The notes: generated from the letters alone by a model not told the origin. 64,000 nucleotides of DNA from Euonymus europaeus (GCA_963580455.1 OY756963.1:19425555-19489554); one strand, 5' to 3'. Shown: positions 11,611-23,518, counted from the stretch's first letter. Made by a program: numbers and translations.

Positions 11611-12109
11611 AATAAAACTAGTGTTATGAAAACTGAACTGGTCATCAAACCGTCCAAGGCACCGGTTATCGGTTTAACCGGTTCAACCACCGGTTCAATC
11701 ATAAAAAAGAAAATACATAAAAATATTTAGGTTTATATTTTATATGATTAATTTTATATAATTTTAAGATAAATTTTAGATATCTATGTATGTGAGCAAC
11801 AAAATAATTCAAAAAAAAGTGTCAAATTTCAAATTTCAAATACAAAATAATCAAATAACCCAATTCTCACTTATATATTACTTATTATTAGTTTTAGAAT
11901 GATTTTTTTAATGATTTTTACTAAAATCTTAAAATCAGCCAGTTCAACCGGTTTAACAGTTACCGATTTTTTTCGATTCTAACTGATTTAACACGGTTAG
12001 ACCGTGTCATCCGGTTTGATAAGTCAAACCGACCGGTCAGAGCACCGGTTCCCGATTCAACCGGTCCAACCGGCTGATTCGGTCCGGTTCTCAAAACACT
12101 GAATAAAAC
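11611..12109. mobile_element. hAT-type MITE with perfect 8-bp target duplication
   Basis: The element spans 11619-12101 (483 bp). It is flanked by AATAAAAC on both sides (11611-11618 and 12102-12109). The ends are inverted: TAGTGTTATGAAAAC on the left, and CAGTGTTTTGAGAAC reading in from the right. YAGTG termini with 8-bp duplications are hallmarks of the hAT superfamily. The interior is non-coding, with clustered ACCGGTT motifs near both ends (possible transposase-binding subterminal repeats). Confidence 0.88.
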
Positions 12110-13269
12110 AAAACATTTGCCACTGCTGCACCCATTTCAACACAGTCTATGGGGTTGGGATCACAAAGACCTTTACACCTCCCCCAAGTGTAGCAAATAA
12201 AGATGTTAGAAGCTTTACCGATAAGAAGATTACATAAAAGAATAGAAATATAGATGATAAATAATCTATCCATAACATATTCATTACAAGTCGTTAGAAA
12301 GTATATGATAAGATGATAATACTTCTATTCTCATAAAAGGGAGCAAGCATACCCGAATGTGCCAAATCGTGACTTTCTCTTGCCCTAGCAAATCCTCAAT
12401 TGGGTAGCAGCTCCGGTAGAAAGAATGAGGCCTGCACCGAAAGACAAATGAAGTTAAAACCTTGACAGAGAAATTAAGTGGAAGAATCGAAGCCCAACAC
12501 GAGATCATAAACTACCCTTATCACTCATGAAACCGACCCAAAAGAAGCAACAATCAATGGGACTCATCATCTCTGTCAACCATGAATTGAGAGCGGGCAC
12601 CATAGAAGAAGAGAGAGAGAGAGAGACGCTTAGCAGTTTTGGATTAAGAAATCGCAATCGAATTGAATGGGAAAGAAAACAATTGAATAGAAAGAAACGT
12701 CATCGCTGCATAGGTGAATGACACCGAGGATACATGCACCAAATTGAACAGCCGAGATTAGACCAGATAGCAGACAGTCGACGGACATGAACGCATGAAA
12801 GGGGAGAAGACACCCGCGAGTAAAGAAAGCAAAGGCAATTGCCCGAGGAAAGTTGAACAAAGTTAGAACATATGGAGCATATGTGGCAATTAAAGCGGAA
12901 CCAATTACTCAATCACCATCGCACACTTGAAAGAACATGGGACATTTGGCAACAATTCCACGGATCAAGTTGTACATATTGATAGGGGCAATTTTGTAGA
13001 ACATATGTAAGTCTAAATTTTAGATTTTACAAGGTCCGAATTTACAAAGACTCAGGAAAAAAAAAAGTATTTTCCTTTCATAGCATTTTAATTACAATCA
13101 CTTTTACAATTTATTCTTCATGTGCTTATGCGCTTGGGACTTGGGAGACCATTCACTTTCTTGCATTTTCGCCATTTTTTAGGACTCTATTGAAGAAGTT
13201 TATTCTTGCACATATCATTCGATCTTATTTGTTCGTAACACTCAAATTTCACTACAAACACATTGAAAA
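12110..13269. other. intergenic, no supported gene
   Basis: Several short minus-strand ORFs exist, but none links to others by splice signals or shows a family motif. A GA-rich tract lies at about 12606-12627. A degraded transcript or transposon remnant cannot be excluded. Confidence 0.35.
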
Positions 13270-14145
13270 AAAGGCTTTATTCTATCCTTTGAATTAAAGG
13301 GTAGAGCCGGAACAATTGCATCCCAGATGTAAATGTGACACAGTTGGCTTGCATTGGGTTCACAATTGGGGACGATTACTTAAAAAAATAACTAGTGCTA
13401 TACCCACATAAAGCAGCGGGCATAGTAAAGGGTTCAATCTTGTTTTTCCTGAGAAAAAATAGAAATGAAAATGATTATGACCGATTGCATAATGCAAGCT
13501 TGCTTCCTAAAGTTTATGATAGAACATAACATAATCATCACACACTAAAAAAAAGGAAAAATAAAACAAAAACAAAAAAGGTACCCAAACTTAATTTGAT
13601 AAATGAAACCCACTTCAAATTGGGCAGGGACTGCCTCTACCTTAGCAGTTAGCACACAATGAAATCATACAGAGCCAACTTGAATTGATGAATAATGAAG
13701 GGGGGCACATTTCACGACAGTCGGCAGATGGAGAGGGGGAGATGGAGACGACGGAGAGAAGCCACCAGATGAACTGATGAAGAAGTAACGGGCAATTGGG
13801 CAAACGACAAATGGACACAACGGTGACGGATGAATCTATGAACGAAGAAAAGGAGAGAAGGAGAGGCAGAGACAACACAGGGAAAAGCCAAAGGTGGCGA
13901 GGTTAGAGAACAGGAGGAGAAACACAATTTTATCAGCGTTTTGCAGACTGCAGACATGGGAATTTGGTCAAAATTATGTCCTCGAAATTTCAGATGCAAA
14001 GCATGAGCATGAGCACGGTTGCTTACTTTTTCTTCTTCAAGACGTTTTCTCCATTAAAGGTTGAACTGGTTGTCTTAGCAATTCTCGATGAAAGTCACTT
14101 TGAAAAGGCCAAAGGTGGTTATGGGTTGTGGGTATTTGGGTGAAA
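13270..14145. repeat. F block, copy 1, fused to the start of U
   Basis: Matches 48040-49020 with moderate divergence (shared GGGTAGAGC, ACAGTTGGCTTGCATT, GAGACGACGGAGAG, CACAATTTTAT, TTGCTTACTTTTTCTTCTTCAAGACG). At about 14088 it jumps from the F/R sequence (GCAATTCT) straight into U sequence (GAAAGTCACTTTG...GGTTATGGGTTGTGGGTATT), so the ~1.65-kb R block is missing here. The Copia element then interrupts it. Confidence 0.75.
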
Positions 14146-14150
14146 CAATC
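14146..14150. repeat. 5-bp target-site duplication, left
   Basis: CAATC directly precedes the 5' LTR and is repeated directly after the 3' LTR at 29261-29265. Confidence 0.88.
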
Positions 14151-15052
14151 TGTTGAAAAAATGGTGGTCAACCACTATTTGACCAATAATTAATTACAAT
14201 TAATTGAATATTAGTTAAATGTAATTTAGTTGGTTCTAATCTTCAATATGAAGATTAGATATTGGAGTTGAAAGGTGTCCAAAACCATTTTTTTTGGTTG
14301 AATGGAAATTGACTCCAAAGTGGTCATGTTAGACATGGTATGTGCAAAATTAAGAGAAATGTGTGAATTCCACATTAAAGAATTGTGATGTATGTGATGG
14401 GTTTACAAACCCAAGTGTTGGATGCAAGACTTGGGCCCAAAGGCACCCAAGCTTTTCTGATGGGCTTGCGTGTCCGTAGCCCATTTGGACTTATCATTTT
14501 ACACCGACCCACTACCTAGGTTCGTTGTATGTGGACACGAGGACAATTCAAATTTAAAAATGTCCGTTATAATTTTTTAAATTCACTTTATTGCTGGAAT
14601 TTATTTGGCATCCCTAGTTTTAGGGTCGGTTTTAATGCTAGGCTCTAATATAAATAGGAGCATAGTGTAAGAAGAGAATACTACGAAAAATTCATTTTTC
14701 ATCTCTTCTTCTTCCTAGCCGAATTCCTTTCTGAGAGTGCTTTCAATTTTTGGTTCGAACGAGCCTGCTGGTATACCTGTGTCACCTACCGATAGAAGGG
14801 AGTGTTATATCTTGGGAGGTGTCTGCCTACTTCAGCATTGACACCGGTGGCTGGGGCATTTTCACCTTAAGGAGATTTGTGGTTCGCATACCTCACTTCA
14901 ATCTTGTGTTTGCATTCCGATCCAGTTTTTGGTAACTTCGGTTTTCAATTCTACATATATGATATATTGTCTAGTCTTATATTTGATTATTAAAGAAATA
15001 AACTATTTCTATTTTCCATGTTTTATATGTATTGATTGTTTAGTTTCGAACA
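14151..15052 (+). repeat. 5' LTR of the Copia element
   Basis: 902 bp, TG...CA ends. A TATA-like CTAATATAAATAGG lies at about 14646, followed by an expected transcription start region and a polypyrimidine leader (CATCTCTTCTTCTTCC). The next bases are ATCTTAAGG, not a recognisable tRNA-complementary primer-binding site. Confidence 0.9.
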
Positions 15053-15443
15053 ATCTTAAGGTGAAAATACTTTTTCTTGCTCATTGAACTATTCAGTTAA
15101 ATACATATATAACATGCTTGTATGATCTATTGTTCATTGTGTATCTTGCTTGATTCAACTCTTCTTATTGAGCTTTGTATTTCATTGATCAACTTTGTCA
15201 ATCTGCTGAATTGTTTCATTTAATCCATACATGCGTTAATTTTTTTTTTTTTTAAAAAAAACACTGAAGATTCCGTGCAATGCATGTTATTTGACACGTT
15301 TGAGTATTTGATATCGAGCCTATTATATAAATCGATCGAGCCTCGAGCCTATATTATATAAAGCAGCAGCATTTGCGGCTCTCTCCTGGCGAGTACCAAC
15401 TATTCCGCTACAGTCCCGGGCGTTTGCGTCTGCCCGTAGTCCG
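15053..15443 (+). other. leader of the captured region
   Basis: AT-rich sequence with a poly-T/poly-A run at about 15241-15260, then TATATTATATAAAGCAG at about 15351. This TATA-like motif precedes the GC-richer, transcript-leader-like sequence that follows. No coding content is seen. Confidence 0.35.
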
Positions 15444-15821
15444 GGACGTGGAAGGATGCCGGCCACTCCTATTCCTTTCACTCTACTCTCGCCTACAAGC
15501 CGATGAGTTTTTAATAAATTTCTCGCATTCACGATAGTCTCAGTCTGTTCTCTGTCTCTAGGGTTCGGTTCCTTCAGCTAAATTTCTCGCATTCACGATA
15601 GTCTCAGTCTGTTCTCTGTCTCTAGGGTTCGGTTCCTTCAGCCGATTTCTCCCGGCTCTCTCCGAATTACTTCTGGATTCCTATAATTTCTATCAAGTTT
15701 TTGCAAATTTCAATCTCTCTACTCTATAAGATATAAGGGTTTCTTCGATTCCAATTATTTTTATAATCTTTTACGCACCGTTTATCGTTGAAATCATTAT
15801 CGTTGAAAATCTTCGCTCGTT

Positions 15822-15926
15822 AGGAGGAGCTTGTCAAGGCGGCGTTCGTTCAGGTCTGGCGCTGAGAAAGATGATCGAGGCTGGACTCTGCTTCATATTG
15901 GCGCTTGGAAAGGTGACATCAAAGAG
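15822..15926 (+). pseudogene. captured ankyrin-repeat protein fragment, copy 1
   Basis: The frame RRSLSRRRSFRSGAEKDDRG then WTLLHIGAWKGDIKE matches the N-terminus and first ankyrin repeat of plant phytochrome-interacting ankyrin-repeat-like proteins (typically about 170-190 residues). The TLLHIGA helix signature and Gly-Asp turn are intact. There is no in-frame Met upstream, only a stop (TGA) about 20 bases before. The fragment runs directly into CTTCAACTGAGG, so it cannot encode a functional protein. Confidence 0.7.
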
Positions 15927-16314
15927 CTTCAACTGAGGACGTGGAAGGATGCTGGCCACTCCTATTCCTTTCACTCTACTCTCGCCAACAAGCCGATGAG
16001 TTTTTAATAAATTTCTCGCATTCACGATAGTCTCAGTCTGTTCTCTGTCTCTAGGGTTCGGTTCCTTCAGCTAAATTTCTCGCATTCACGATAGTCTCAG
16101 TCTGTTCTCTGTCTCTAGGGTTCGGTTCCTTCAGCCGATTTCTCCCGGCTCTCTCCGAATTACTTCTGGATTCCTATAATTTCTATCAAGTTTTTGCAAA
16201 TTTCAATCTCTCTACTCTATAAGATATAAGGGTTTCTTCGATTCCAATTATTTTTATAATCTTTTACGCACCGTTTGTCGTTGAAATCATTATCGTTGAA
16301 AATCTTCGCTCGTT

Positions 16315-16419
16315 AGGAGGAGCTTGTCAAGGCGGCGTTCGTTCAGGTCTGGCGCTGAGAAAGATGATCGAGGCTGGACTCTGCTTCATATTGGCGCTTG
16401 GAAAGGTGACATCAAAGAG
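16315..16419 (+). pseudogene. captured ankyrin-repeat protein fragment, copy 2
   Basis: Same fragment as copy 1, displaced by 493 bp. After ...GDIKE it continues with GTTAGCTATC, which looks like the original 5' splice site and intron of the donor gene. That suggests the capture came from genomic DNA or unspliced RNA rather than mature mRNA. No start codon is present. Confidence 0.7.
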
Positions 16420-19400
16420 GTTAGCTATCTATCTTGTGCTATCGGTTTTTTTATAAAAAAAAAAATCCTGAATTGATGAGATTTGTGGGTTTATTTGTTA
16501 CATGGCGACATGGCGTGTGATTGATTTCATTATAAGATTGTTTTCTTGTCACATACGTAGGGTGAAGGGATTGGTTCAATTAAGAACTGAATATGAGGAG
16601 AACTAGAAAAACTTTTGGCTTATGTTTAGTGCTTGAAAAATAGGGAGTGACTATAACTAGAACCGCTTCCTCTCACGCAACGAAGCAGAGTGTTGCTTAG
16701 TCTCTGTGTTGTTGGATTTTAAGACTACCCTCTTACCACAGTGGCCATCTATTTCCCTTGTATAGTCTGTGTTGTTGGATTTTTGGATACAGGTATTTCT
16801 TTTGGTATTTCTGATCATGTAGTTTGTTGTTAGCTTGATGTGGCAGATCATGTCAATGTCTCTTCAGTTTTTCCTATTTTTTGTTTGGTTTTGTTGTTCT
16901 TAATTATTCTTTTTTAAAGTTTTTATGAGTTGTTGTGTTGTCCTTGATTACTAAGTCATAGTACTGATTGATATATTGTTTATTGTGATTCTGCAGGCTT
17001 TGGAGTTCTACTTCTAACAGATTGTGCTAATCTCTGGCTTTGAAGGTTAGTCTTCATTTTTTTAATTTTGCATATTTCTGCTGATTCTATGCTCACAGTG
17101 AAAGGTAATCTATGTGATGTTGGATTCTGTAAATTGATGTAATACGTTGGTGTTGTGTGTGTGTTCAGCTGTTGATAAAGTATTCTTTTTTTCCCCTCAT
17201 TATGTTGTGTTGGTGTATCTCAGCTCATGATATCACCTTTCGTGTTGACAAGGGATTTTCTTCTTTCTTTGTCAGTGTTATGTGGAGCAGAGCACTACTT
17301 CTATTCCACAGATATTATGGCTCAACGCTTTGGGTTAGTTGTTCCATAACCTTAGGTGGGTATTTCATATCAATTTTTTTCACCTCTGAATTATGCGGCT
17401 GTCTAATGCTCTTGACGTTTATGACTTTAAGGATTGTTGTTCATCCTTAGGGATTCAAGATCTTTGTATTTGGGATGCCATTTCACTAGGGTGGGTTTTG
17501 CAGAGTTCCGGATCGTTGAAGTAAATTTTCCGGTTTTTCAGGTTCAAGATATAGTTCTTGCATACAAGAGAGCTTGCTACAGATCCGTCCCAACAAGCAT
17601 AATTTGCAGTCTACAGATCTGTCCCATAGTTCAATTTATGTATGCGCAAGATTAAAATTCAGCTATCAGTCTTTCTTTCTCCTTCTGTTTTTGAAGTGCT
17701 TCTCATTTCATTATGTTATAAGTTGGCCCTGGTTTATATTCCAATAAATTCAAAGTGGTGCTCTGATCTCCTTCATTACTCTAGCTTATGGTTTTTCCTT
17801 ACGTTGGACACCCAAATTGAGCTTCTCTGCTATATATTTGGTCCATGTATAGATTATTAATGTGACTAGACTTCCACTACGGAGACTTTATTAAATTTCA
17901 TTTTGTTGTAAGTTGGTTCCTGGTTTATATTCCAAGAAATTGGGATCTTCACATGCCTTGGTTTGAGAAGAAGGATAATGTTTCATTTTATATCTGAGTT
18001 AATGGCTGTAATTGTCAAAAATCCACTAACTATCCTAGCTACCTTTTGAATCTAGGTTGGTTCTAAATGGCTAATCTATTGCATTTTTTACTGTGCATCT
18101 CCTGTGACATACAAGCTCTAAAATTTATGCAAAAAATCAATTTATGTTAATAATTCTCTGTTATGCTCATAATGGGAGTTGTTGAAATTTTAGTCAATAT
18201 TATGAACCTTTGACAGTACCATTGTCTTAAGGGACTTGCATCACTACTCTTGAGTTTGTACCGTATACGATTAAATTCAAATGTTTAAGCCTTAAATATG
18301 CAATTTTTTTATAAAATTTACTACATGAATTTATCAGTAAGAGTTTTTTTATATGCATAGTTTTACGTCTCACTATCATTACTTATAACAATTTCCCTGC
18401 TCAGGTAATGTTTTCTTTCATCCATTGAGTTTAATCACATTTTATTTTGGTGTTTTAGTTCGCTGTTTATAATCTGCGTTTAGTATGATGATCTTATGTA
18501 TTTTATTTTCTTGGTGATTCTGTCTTCCTAAATATAATGCATCCTTCTTCTTTGACTTAGTTAACTTGCTGTTTTTAGATGTTGATTTGTAGTTCCTCAT
18601 ATAAATGCTTATTTGGTAAGTCCTTTGTTCCTATATATGGATTGTTCTGCTGATTCTGTCTTCCTGAATATACATACATATATATATATATATATGCCAA
18701 TCCATGTTAGGGTCCTGATGCTATGTTTTTGGCATCTCTTTCTGTTTTACTGATGCTATGTTTTTTTAGAGGAACGTGTTGCCATTTTTCAATATTTTGA
18801 TTCTAAGAGGAAAGCATGAACTTGAAGAATAAGATGGATGAAGAGGAGGCAAGCATTCCCTCCAAGTTGGTAAGAACAAAATCTACTGCCACTGCCAGTT
18901 ATTAAAGCTTATCATCATAAAATGATTCTTCTCTTTATTATTTTTTTTGTCTCTTGCATTCAGGGGGAGAGCAAAAGTAAGAAGGATGAGTGCTACATGT
19001 TATTATATTACATATATGTGTATCTGTTATTATGTGTGTGTGCTTAGAGTCAAGTCTATGTAACCATTACACTTAATAAAATGATGTGTAGCTGCTCTGT
19101 CAAATTTGTTTCCATCGACTTTTTTCCCCGAGCTTTGGTACTTCTTCAAGTTATTCTTTTTCTTCACTACTGCAATATAACTCCCATAGCAGAAGCAAAA
19201 GCAGAAGTTGAAGTCAAAATTTTTATGGCGATGGGCTTATGTTGTTTGATTGCGTAATGCATTTTACTAGATACAACTTCAATGATGTGGTATGATCTTC
19301 CTTTTTCATTGTATTTACTAGCTTTTTGTTGGCCTTTTCAAATAAGTTTGTATTCATTTTTTCTTTATTCGTTATGTCTGTAATTCTAACTACAATTATT

Positions 19401-22348
19401 GAAGATAACTCTAGCAATTTACCATAACTCATTGTAGGTTTCTATTTACGTTTCTGATCAACTTAATTTTCAGGTGACTAACGCCCTTTCATTACATTTT
19501 ACATTTTATGTATATATATTGAGGGATTGTTAGCTGTTTCTTGCATTGTAACTAAAATACTTTCTGAAGTTGAAGTTGAAGTTTCAGCTAGCATGGGTTA
19601 TGGGTTCCTTCGTGATTTTCCAGTGTTGTTGTTCTATCAATATCAGGTCACTGCCTTGCTCTATCCTCATGTTAATTCCTTTGCCAATCTCATTTTTTTT
19701 TTAAACTTTTGTTTGGTTCTTTGATTTATAGTTTTTTTCCCTTGAATTAATAGTTTTTTTTTTGCTATCCCCAACTAGGGGTGCCTTTCTTTTACATTTA
19801 AGTCATTTAAATTAGGCTTTGATCGGGCTCTTTGTAATCTAACATTAGCTGGTGAATGGTCTTCATTAGAGAACTTTAGTAGTAAGTTATTTTTTTCCTT
19901 TCCTTTTTCATAGTAAAAACTTATCAATTTCCCAAGAACTGCTATAATTTTCCAAAAGCTGCATTGAAAAAACAGAGGAGCATCCACGACTTGCTTTGAC
20001 ACCTATCTATCCGGTCTTCCTTTTCCTATTTCCTAATAAGATGCAATTTCTATTTACCTAGGAATATCGGACTCATTGTGCTCATTCTACTCATGTCATA
20101 ATCCCTGGGTATTTTTTGACAACTGCGATTTTTTTAAAACATTGTTGATTATGATTTAGATAAATGCTTTTTTTTGGGATTTTTATTATGTTTTCCTCAA
20201 ATTGTTCTTAAACTTCTATAAAATTGTTCTTGAACAAGTTTACTGATCTACAGGTCTCACTAAAGAGGTGATGCAGCTTGAGGAGAAGCCAATATTTGAG
20301 AACCATGAACACTTGGATTCTTTGTTGGCTCCATCAATATTATTGTGAACTGACACACAAGCTCTTGATTATTTCGCTGACTATATTGGTACATTCGCAC
20401 AAGTTCTATTTGTGCGTCTTGCTTTCAATTGTCTTTTCGTGAAAAAATATATATTAGTATGTAAAACGTGATTAAAAAAAAATTGGAGGAGGAGGAAATT
20501 AGGCAACATAGAGATGAGTTGCCTGGCAAACAGAAGGATTCAAAACCCTGAAATGGAATTTAATAGTTATGCATGCTGGTGTCTTTTACTCTATACTTTT
20601 GATTCAATGTGGCTCTTTTACTTTGAATTATGATACATTTACGACTAACAAAAGAATCTTTTACAATAATGACCATTGCTGCCATGGGTACTTGATTCTA
20701 TTGGCTTTCCGATAATTTCCACCGATTTCTTATTAAAGGCAAGTGAATTGGACTACACTTTGTGTTTCTTTAGCTCTTGTGTATGCAAGGAACTATCTAA
20801 GTAAAAAAAAAAGTATATGGACTAGGCTATCAACCTAACCTGTAACTTTTTTAAAAAAATTGACGAGAAATCCCTGATACTTGCTTGCGGGTGACTGAAA
20901 ATGATGTATAATGTTGGACTGGAACAATTGGCCTCACCTTAGCTCATCAAGTTGGTATATATCCATCTACTGGATTTCTGTCTATTTACTGGTTTGTGTC
21001 ATATTATAGGATCATGACGTTAAACAATTTAATCCTCATGTTGCATAAAACTTATGGCCATTGTTATCTTCTAATATAGCTCACGTTTGTTTTTAGAAGA
21101 GAAATAAAGTCTCATTTTGTAGTTTTTAAAACAAATCATAATCTTGTACGGAAAATATATTTCTAGAGTTTATCGCCAGGACTTCAAATGTTGAGATGAT
21201 CTTCGAAAAGTGCACCGTTCTTGAATAGATACATGCTGCAATACAAGAGGATCAAATAAATTTGAGATATGCAAGTAAGTCTTTCAGAAACTCATTGATG
21301 ATTTAAAGTTAATTCAGCTATCCTCCTTTCTTTTATGCATTTATGTTGTTCCAATGTCAATTTATTGGTCTTTGTTTGGAACTTCTTACTTTCCAGTTAA
21401 TTTTTATACTATTGATTCTTAATAACAATTGATATTTATAAGATTTATTTTTCATTAGTTTGTTATACATCATGGTTTGCGTCTATGTCCCTAGACTTTG
21501 TTTATGGTGTTTCTTTATATAGATTTTACATCTGTTATGAATTTTATTATGGGAATGCTCATTGAGATTTTTTTTGCCTTCTACAGTGCTTGCAATTTCC
21601 AATGTCTGCTTTTACTTTTGACTAAAGATATGGGTTACGATTTGAATTTAGTTTTCATTTTATCAGTCGAGTCAATAATGGAACAGAGGTGCATTGGGTT
21701 TGGCCTACACTCGCTTTTGTCTTACAACTTGATGTACAAGTGCGTATGTACAATAGAACCATTCTACTGGGAGCTGTCCATTTCTGTTATAGGTTATACT
21801 TCATAACAAAATATCGAAGCCGTAATAGTGGTGGTTAACACGTTCCTTTTAAACTGAATTCCCTTGATGTAGGAAAAAAAATTCCTTCAATTTATTTCGC
21901 TTTTAAATCCTTTGTTTATAATCACTGTACTGCACTACGTTAATTCATGTGTGAATGAATTGAGTAGATTTGTTTCATTTTATGGCCAAACTAGATCAAA
22001 TAAAAAAACTAAAAATAATAAATATCCTTAATAGTAAGCATTCTAAGTGTCTGCAGTGAGTGATACTCAACATTTGCAATTTTCAAATTTGAAAATGGAA
22101 CAATCATTTGTGATTATGGTAAGTGTCACATGTATTGTAGATGCTTTATAATCCTTATTTTTAGAATATGTAGCATCGCCATAAAAAATCAATACCTCAA
22201 TATATCAAAACATGCACGCCAAGTAACACAACCCAAACCTGTATAACAACACACAAGACCACCTCCACACCCTAACCCAGACAGACACCCATGCCATGCT
22301 CTACAACTACTTCAACGTTCATTTCATTCTTGTCATCACAACACCACC
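16420..22348 (+). other. T-rich, intron-like DNA inside the Copia element
   Basis: About 5.9 kb with strong T-over-A bias on the + strand and many GT/AG-flanked short islands, as in plant introns. Exon-like islands include about 18770-18874 (ending CCAAGTTG|GTAAGA), 18963-18995, 20254-20348 (frame GLTKEVMQLEEKPIFENHEH) and 20475-20551 (LEEEEIRQHRDELPGKQ). Each hits stops outside a short window. I recognise no family. The likeliest reading is captured host intron/UTR sequence read in the element's sense direction. Confidence 0.4.
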
Positions 22349-23518
22349 ATGATCACCACTAACAAAAACACTTTCTTCTACTCTCCCTCCATCTCCTTGT
22401 TTTCCGGAGACGATGGCACCGGAATCTTTAATTTCCGGGGGGTTCTCTTGTTACAAGAAGTTCAAATTTTGGAGATTTTTCTTGCCCTCTCTGTTTTCAT
22501 AGCCATTCATTCTCTGAGACAAAAGAAAACTCATGGCCTACCCGTATGGCCGTTCCTTGGTATGTTACCGTCCTTAGTAACTGGCATTAGAGGCAACATT
22601 TATGAGTGGATTTCTGATGTTCTCTGTAATCAGAATGGGACATTTAGATTCAAAGGTCCAGTGTTTAGTAGTCTCAATTGTGTTGTCACAGCCGATCCCC
22701 GAAACCTCGAACACTTACTCAAGACGAAGTTCTCTAACTTCCCAAAAGGAAACTACTTTCGTGACAATCTTCGTGATCTTCTTGGCGATGGAATCTTCAA
22801 CGCCGACGATGAGGTGTGGCAGAAACAGAGGAAGACAGCAAGTATTGAGTTTCACTCGGCGAAATTCAGACAATTAACGACCGACTCACTCTTCGAACTC
22901 GTCCACTCAAGGTTATTACTTGTCCTGGAAAATGCAGTAGAGAGTTCAATCTCTATTGATCTTCAAGACATCCTGTTGAGGTTAACATTCGACAATGTTT
23001 GTATGATCGCGTTCGGGGTCGATCCTGGTTGTTTGAATCAAGGTTTACCCAATATACCATTTGCAAAAGCATTCGAGGACGCAACCGAAGCAACAGTTGT
23101 ACGTTTTGTTTCTCCAACTTGTCTATGGAAGACAATGAGGTACCTCAATTTGGGGACAGAGAGGAAGCTAAAGGGATGCATAAAAAGAGTCGATGAGTTT
23201 GCTGAAGAAGTTATCAGAACAAGAAAGAAAGAATTGGCACTACAATTTGATAATAAGAAGCAGAGATCAGATCTCTTGACTGTTTTTATGAGGTTGAAGG
23301 ACGAGCAGGGGAGGCCATTTTCAGACAAGTTTTTGAGAGACATTTGTGTGAATTTTATTCTTGCAGGGAGAGACACTTCTTCTGTGGCTTTGAGTTGGTT
23401 TTTTTGGTTGATTGATCAAAACCCACATGTGGAAGAGAAGATTCTCACAGAAATATGCAGGATTGTCATAGCCATTCATTCTCTAAGACATGTTAGAATA
23501 GTTTATCAATATATTTAA
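22349..23518 (+). pseudogene. truncated CYP86B-type cytochrome P450 (exon-1 fragment)
   Basis: 389 open codons match the N-terminal two-thirds of CYP86B fatty-acid omega-hydroxylases, ER-bound enzymes that make very-long-chain omega-hydroxy acids for suberin and cutin. Visible are the hydrophobic anchor (ILEIFLALSVFIAIHSL), the Pro-rich hinge (HGLPVWPFLGMLPSL), the C-helix WQKQRKTASIEFHSAKFRQL, and the I-helix ILAGRDTSSVALSWFFWL. The match stops after EKILTEICRI. The last 18 codons (VIAIHSLRHVRIVYQYI) are unrelated, and their start repeats 25 bp from near the gene's own 5' end. The K-helix ExxR, PERF region and heme-binding Cys loop are absent, so it cannot be an active P450. The frame is otherwise undamaged, which implies fairly recent capture. 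Confidence 0.88.

Larger units (their letters stand above)
15444..16419 (+). repeat. 493-bp tandem duplication carrying a captured gene 5' end
   Basis: 15444-15936 and 15937-16419+ are near-identical direct copies with a period of 493 bp. Inside each is a second, 64-bp tandem duplication (15516-15579/15580-15643, and the same shifted by 493), starting AAATTTCTCGCATTCACG and holding the leader-like CTCTAGGGTTCGGTTCC. Each unit ends with an ankyrin-protein exon fragment. Confidence 0.88.

Noticed and set aside
12284..12912. Overlapping minus-strand ORFs with several Cys and Phe
   Set aside because: No homologue recognised, frames overlap one another, and no exon structure could be built.
13642..13999. 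Minus-strand Ser/Leu-rich ORFs in the F block (also at 48668-48949)
   Set aside because: The two F copies do not preserve the same frame, and there are no motifs or splice links.
14750..14935. 61-codon ORF in the LTR, repeated at 28958-29143
   Set aside because: It lies in the LTR leader, outside gag-pol, is identical by descent in both LTRs and has no known motif.
22349..23518. A functional P450 gene
   Set aside because: ExxR, PERF and the heme-binding cysteine loop are missing and the end is foreign sequence.
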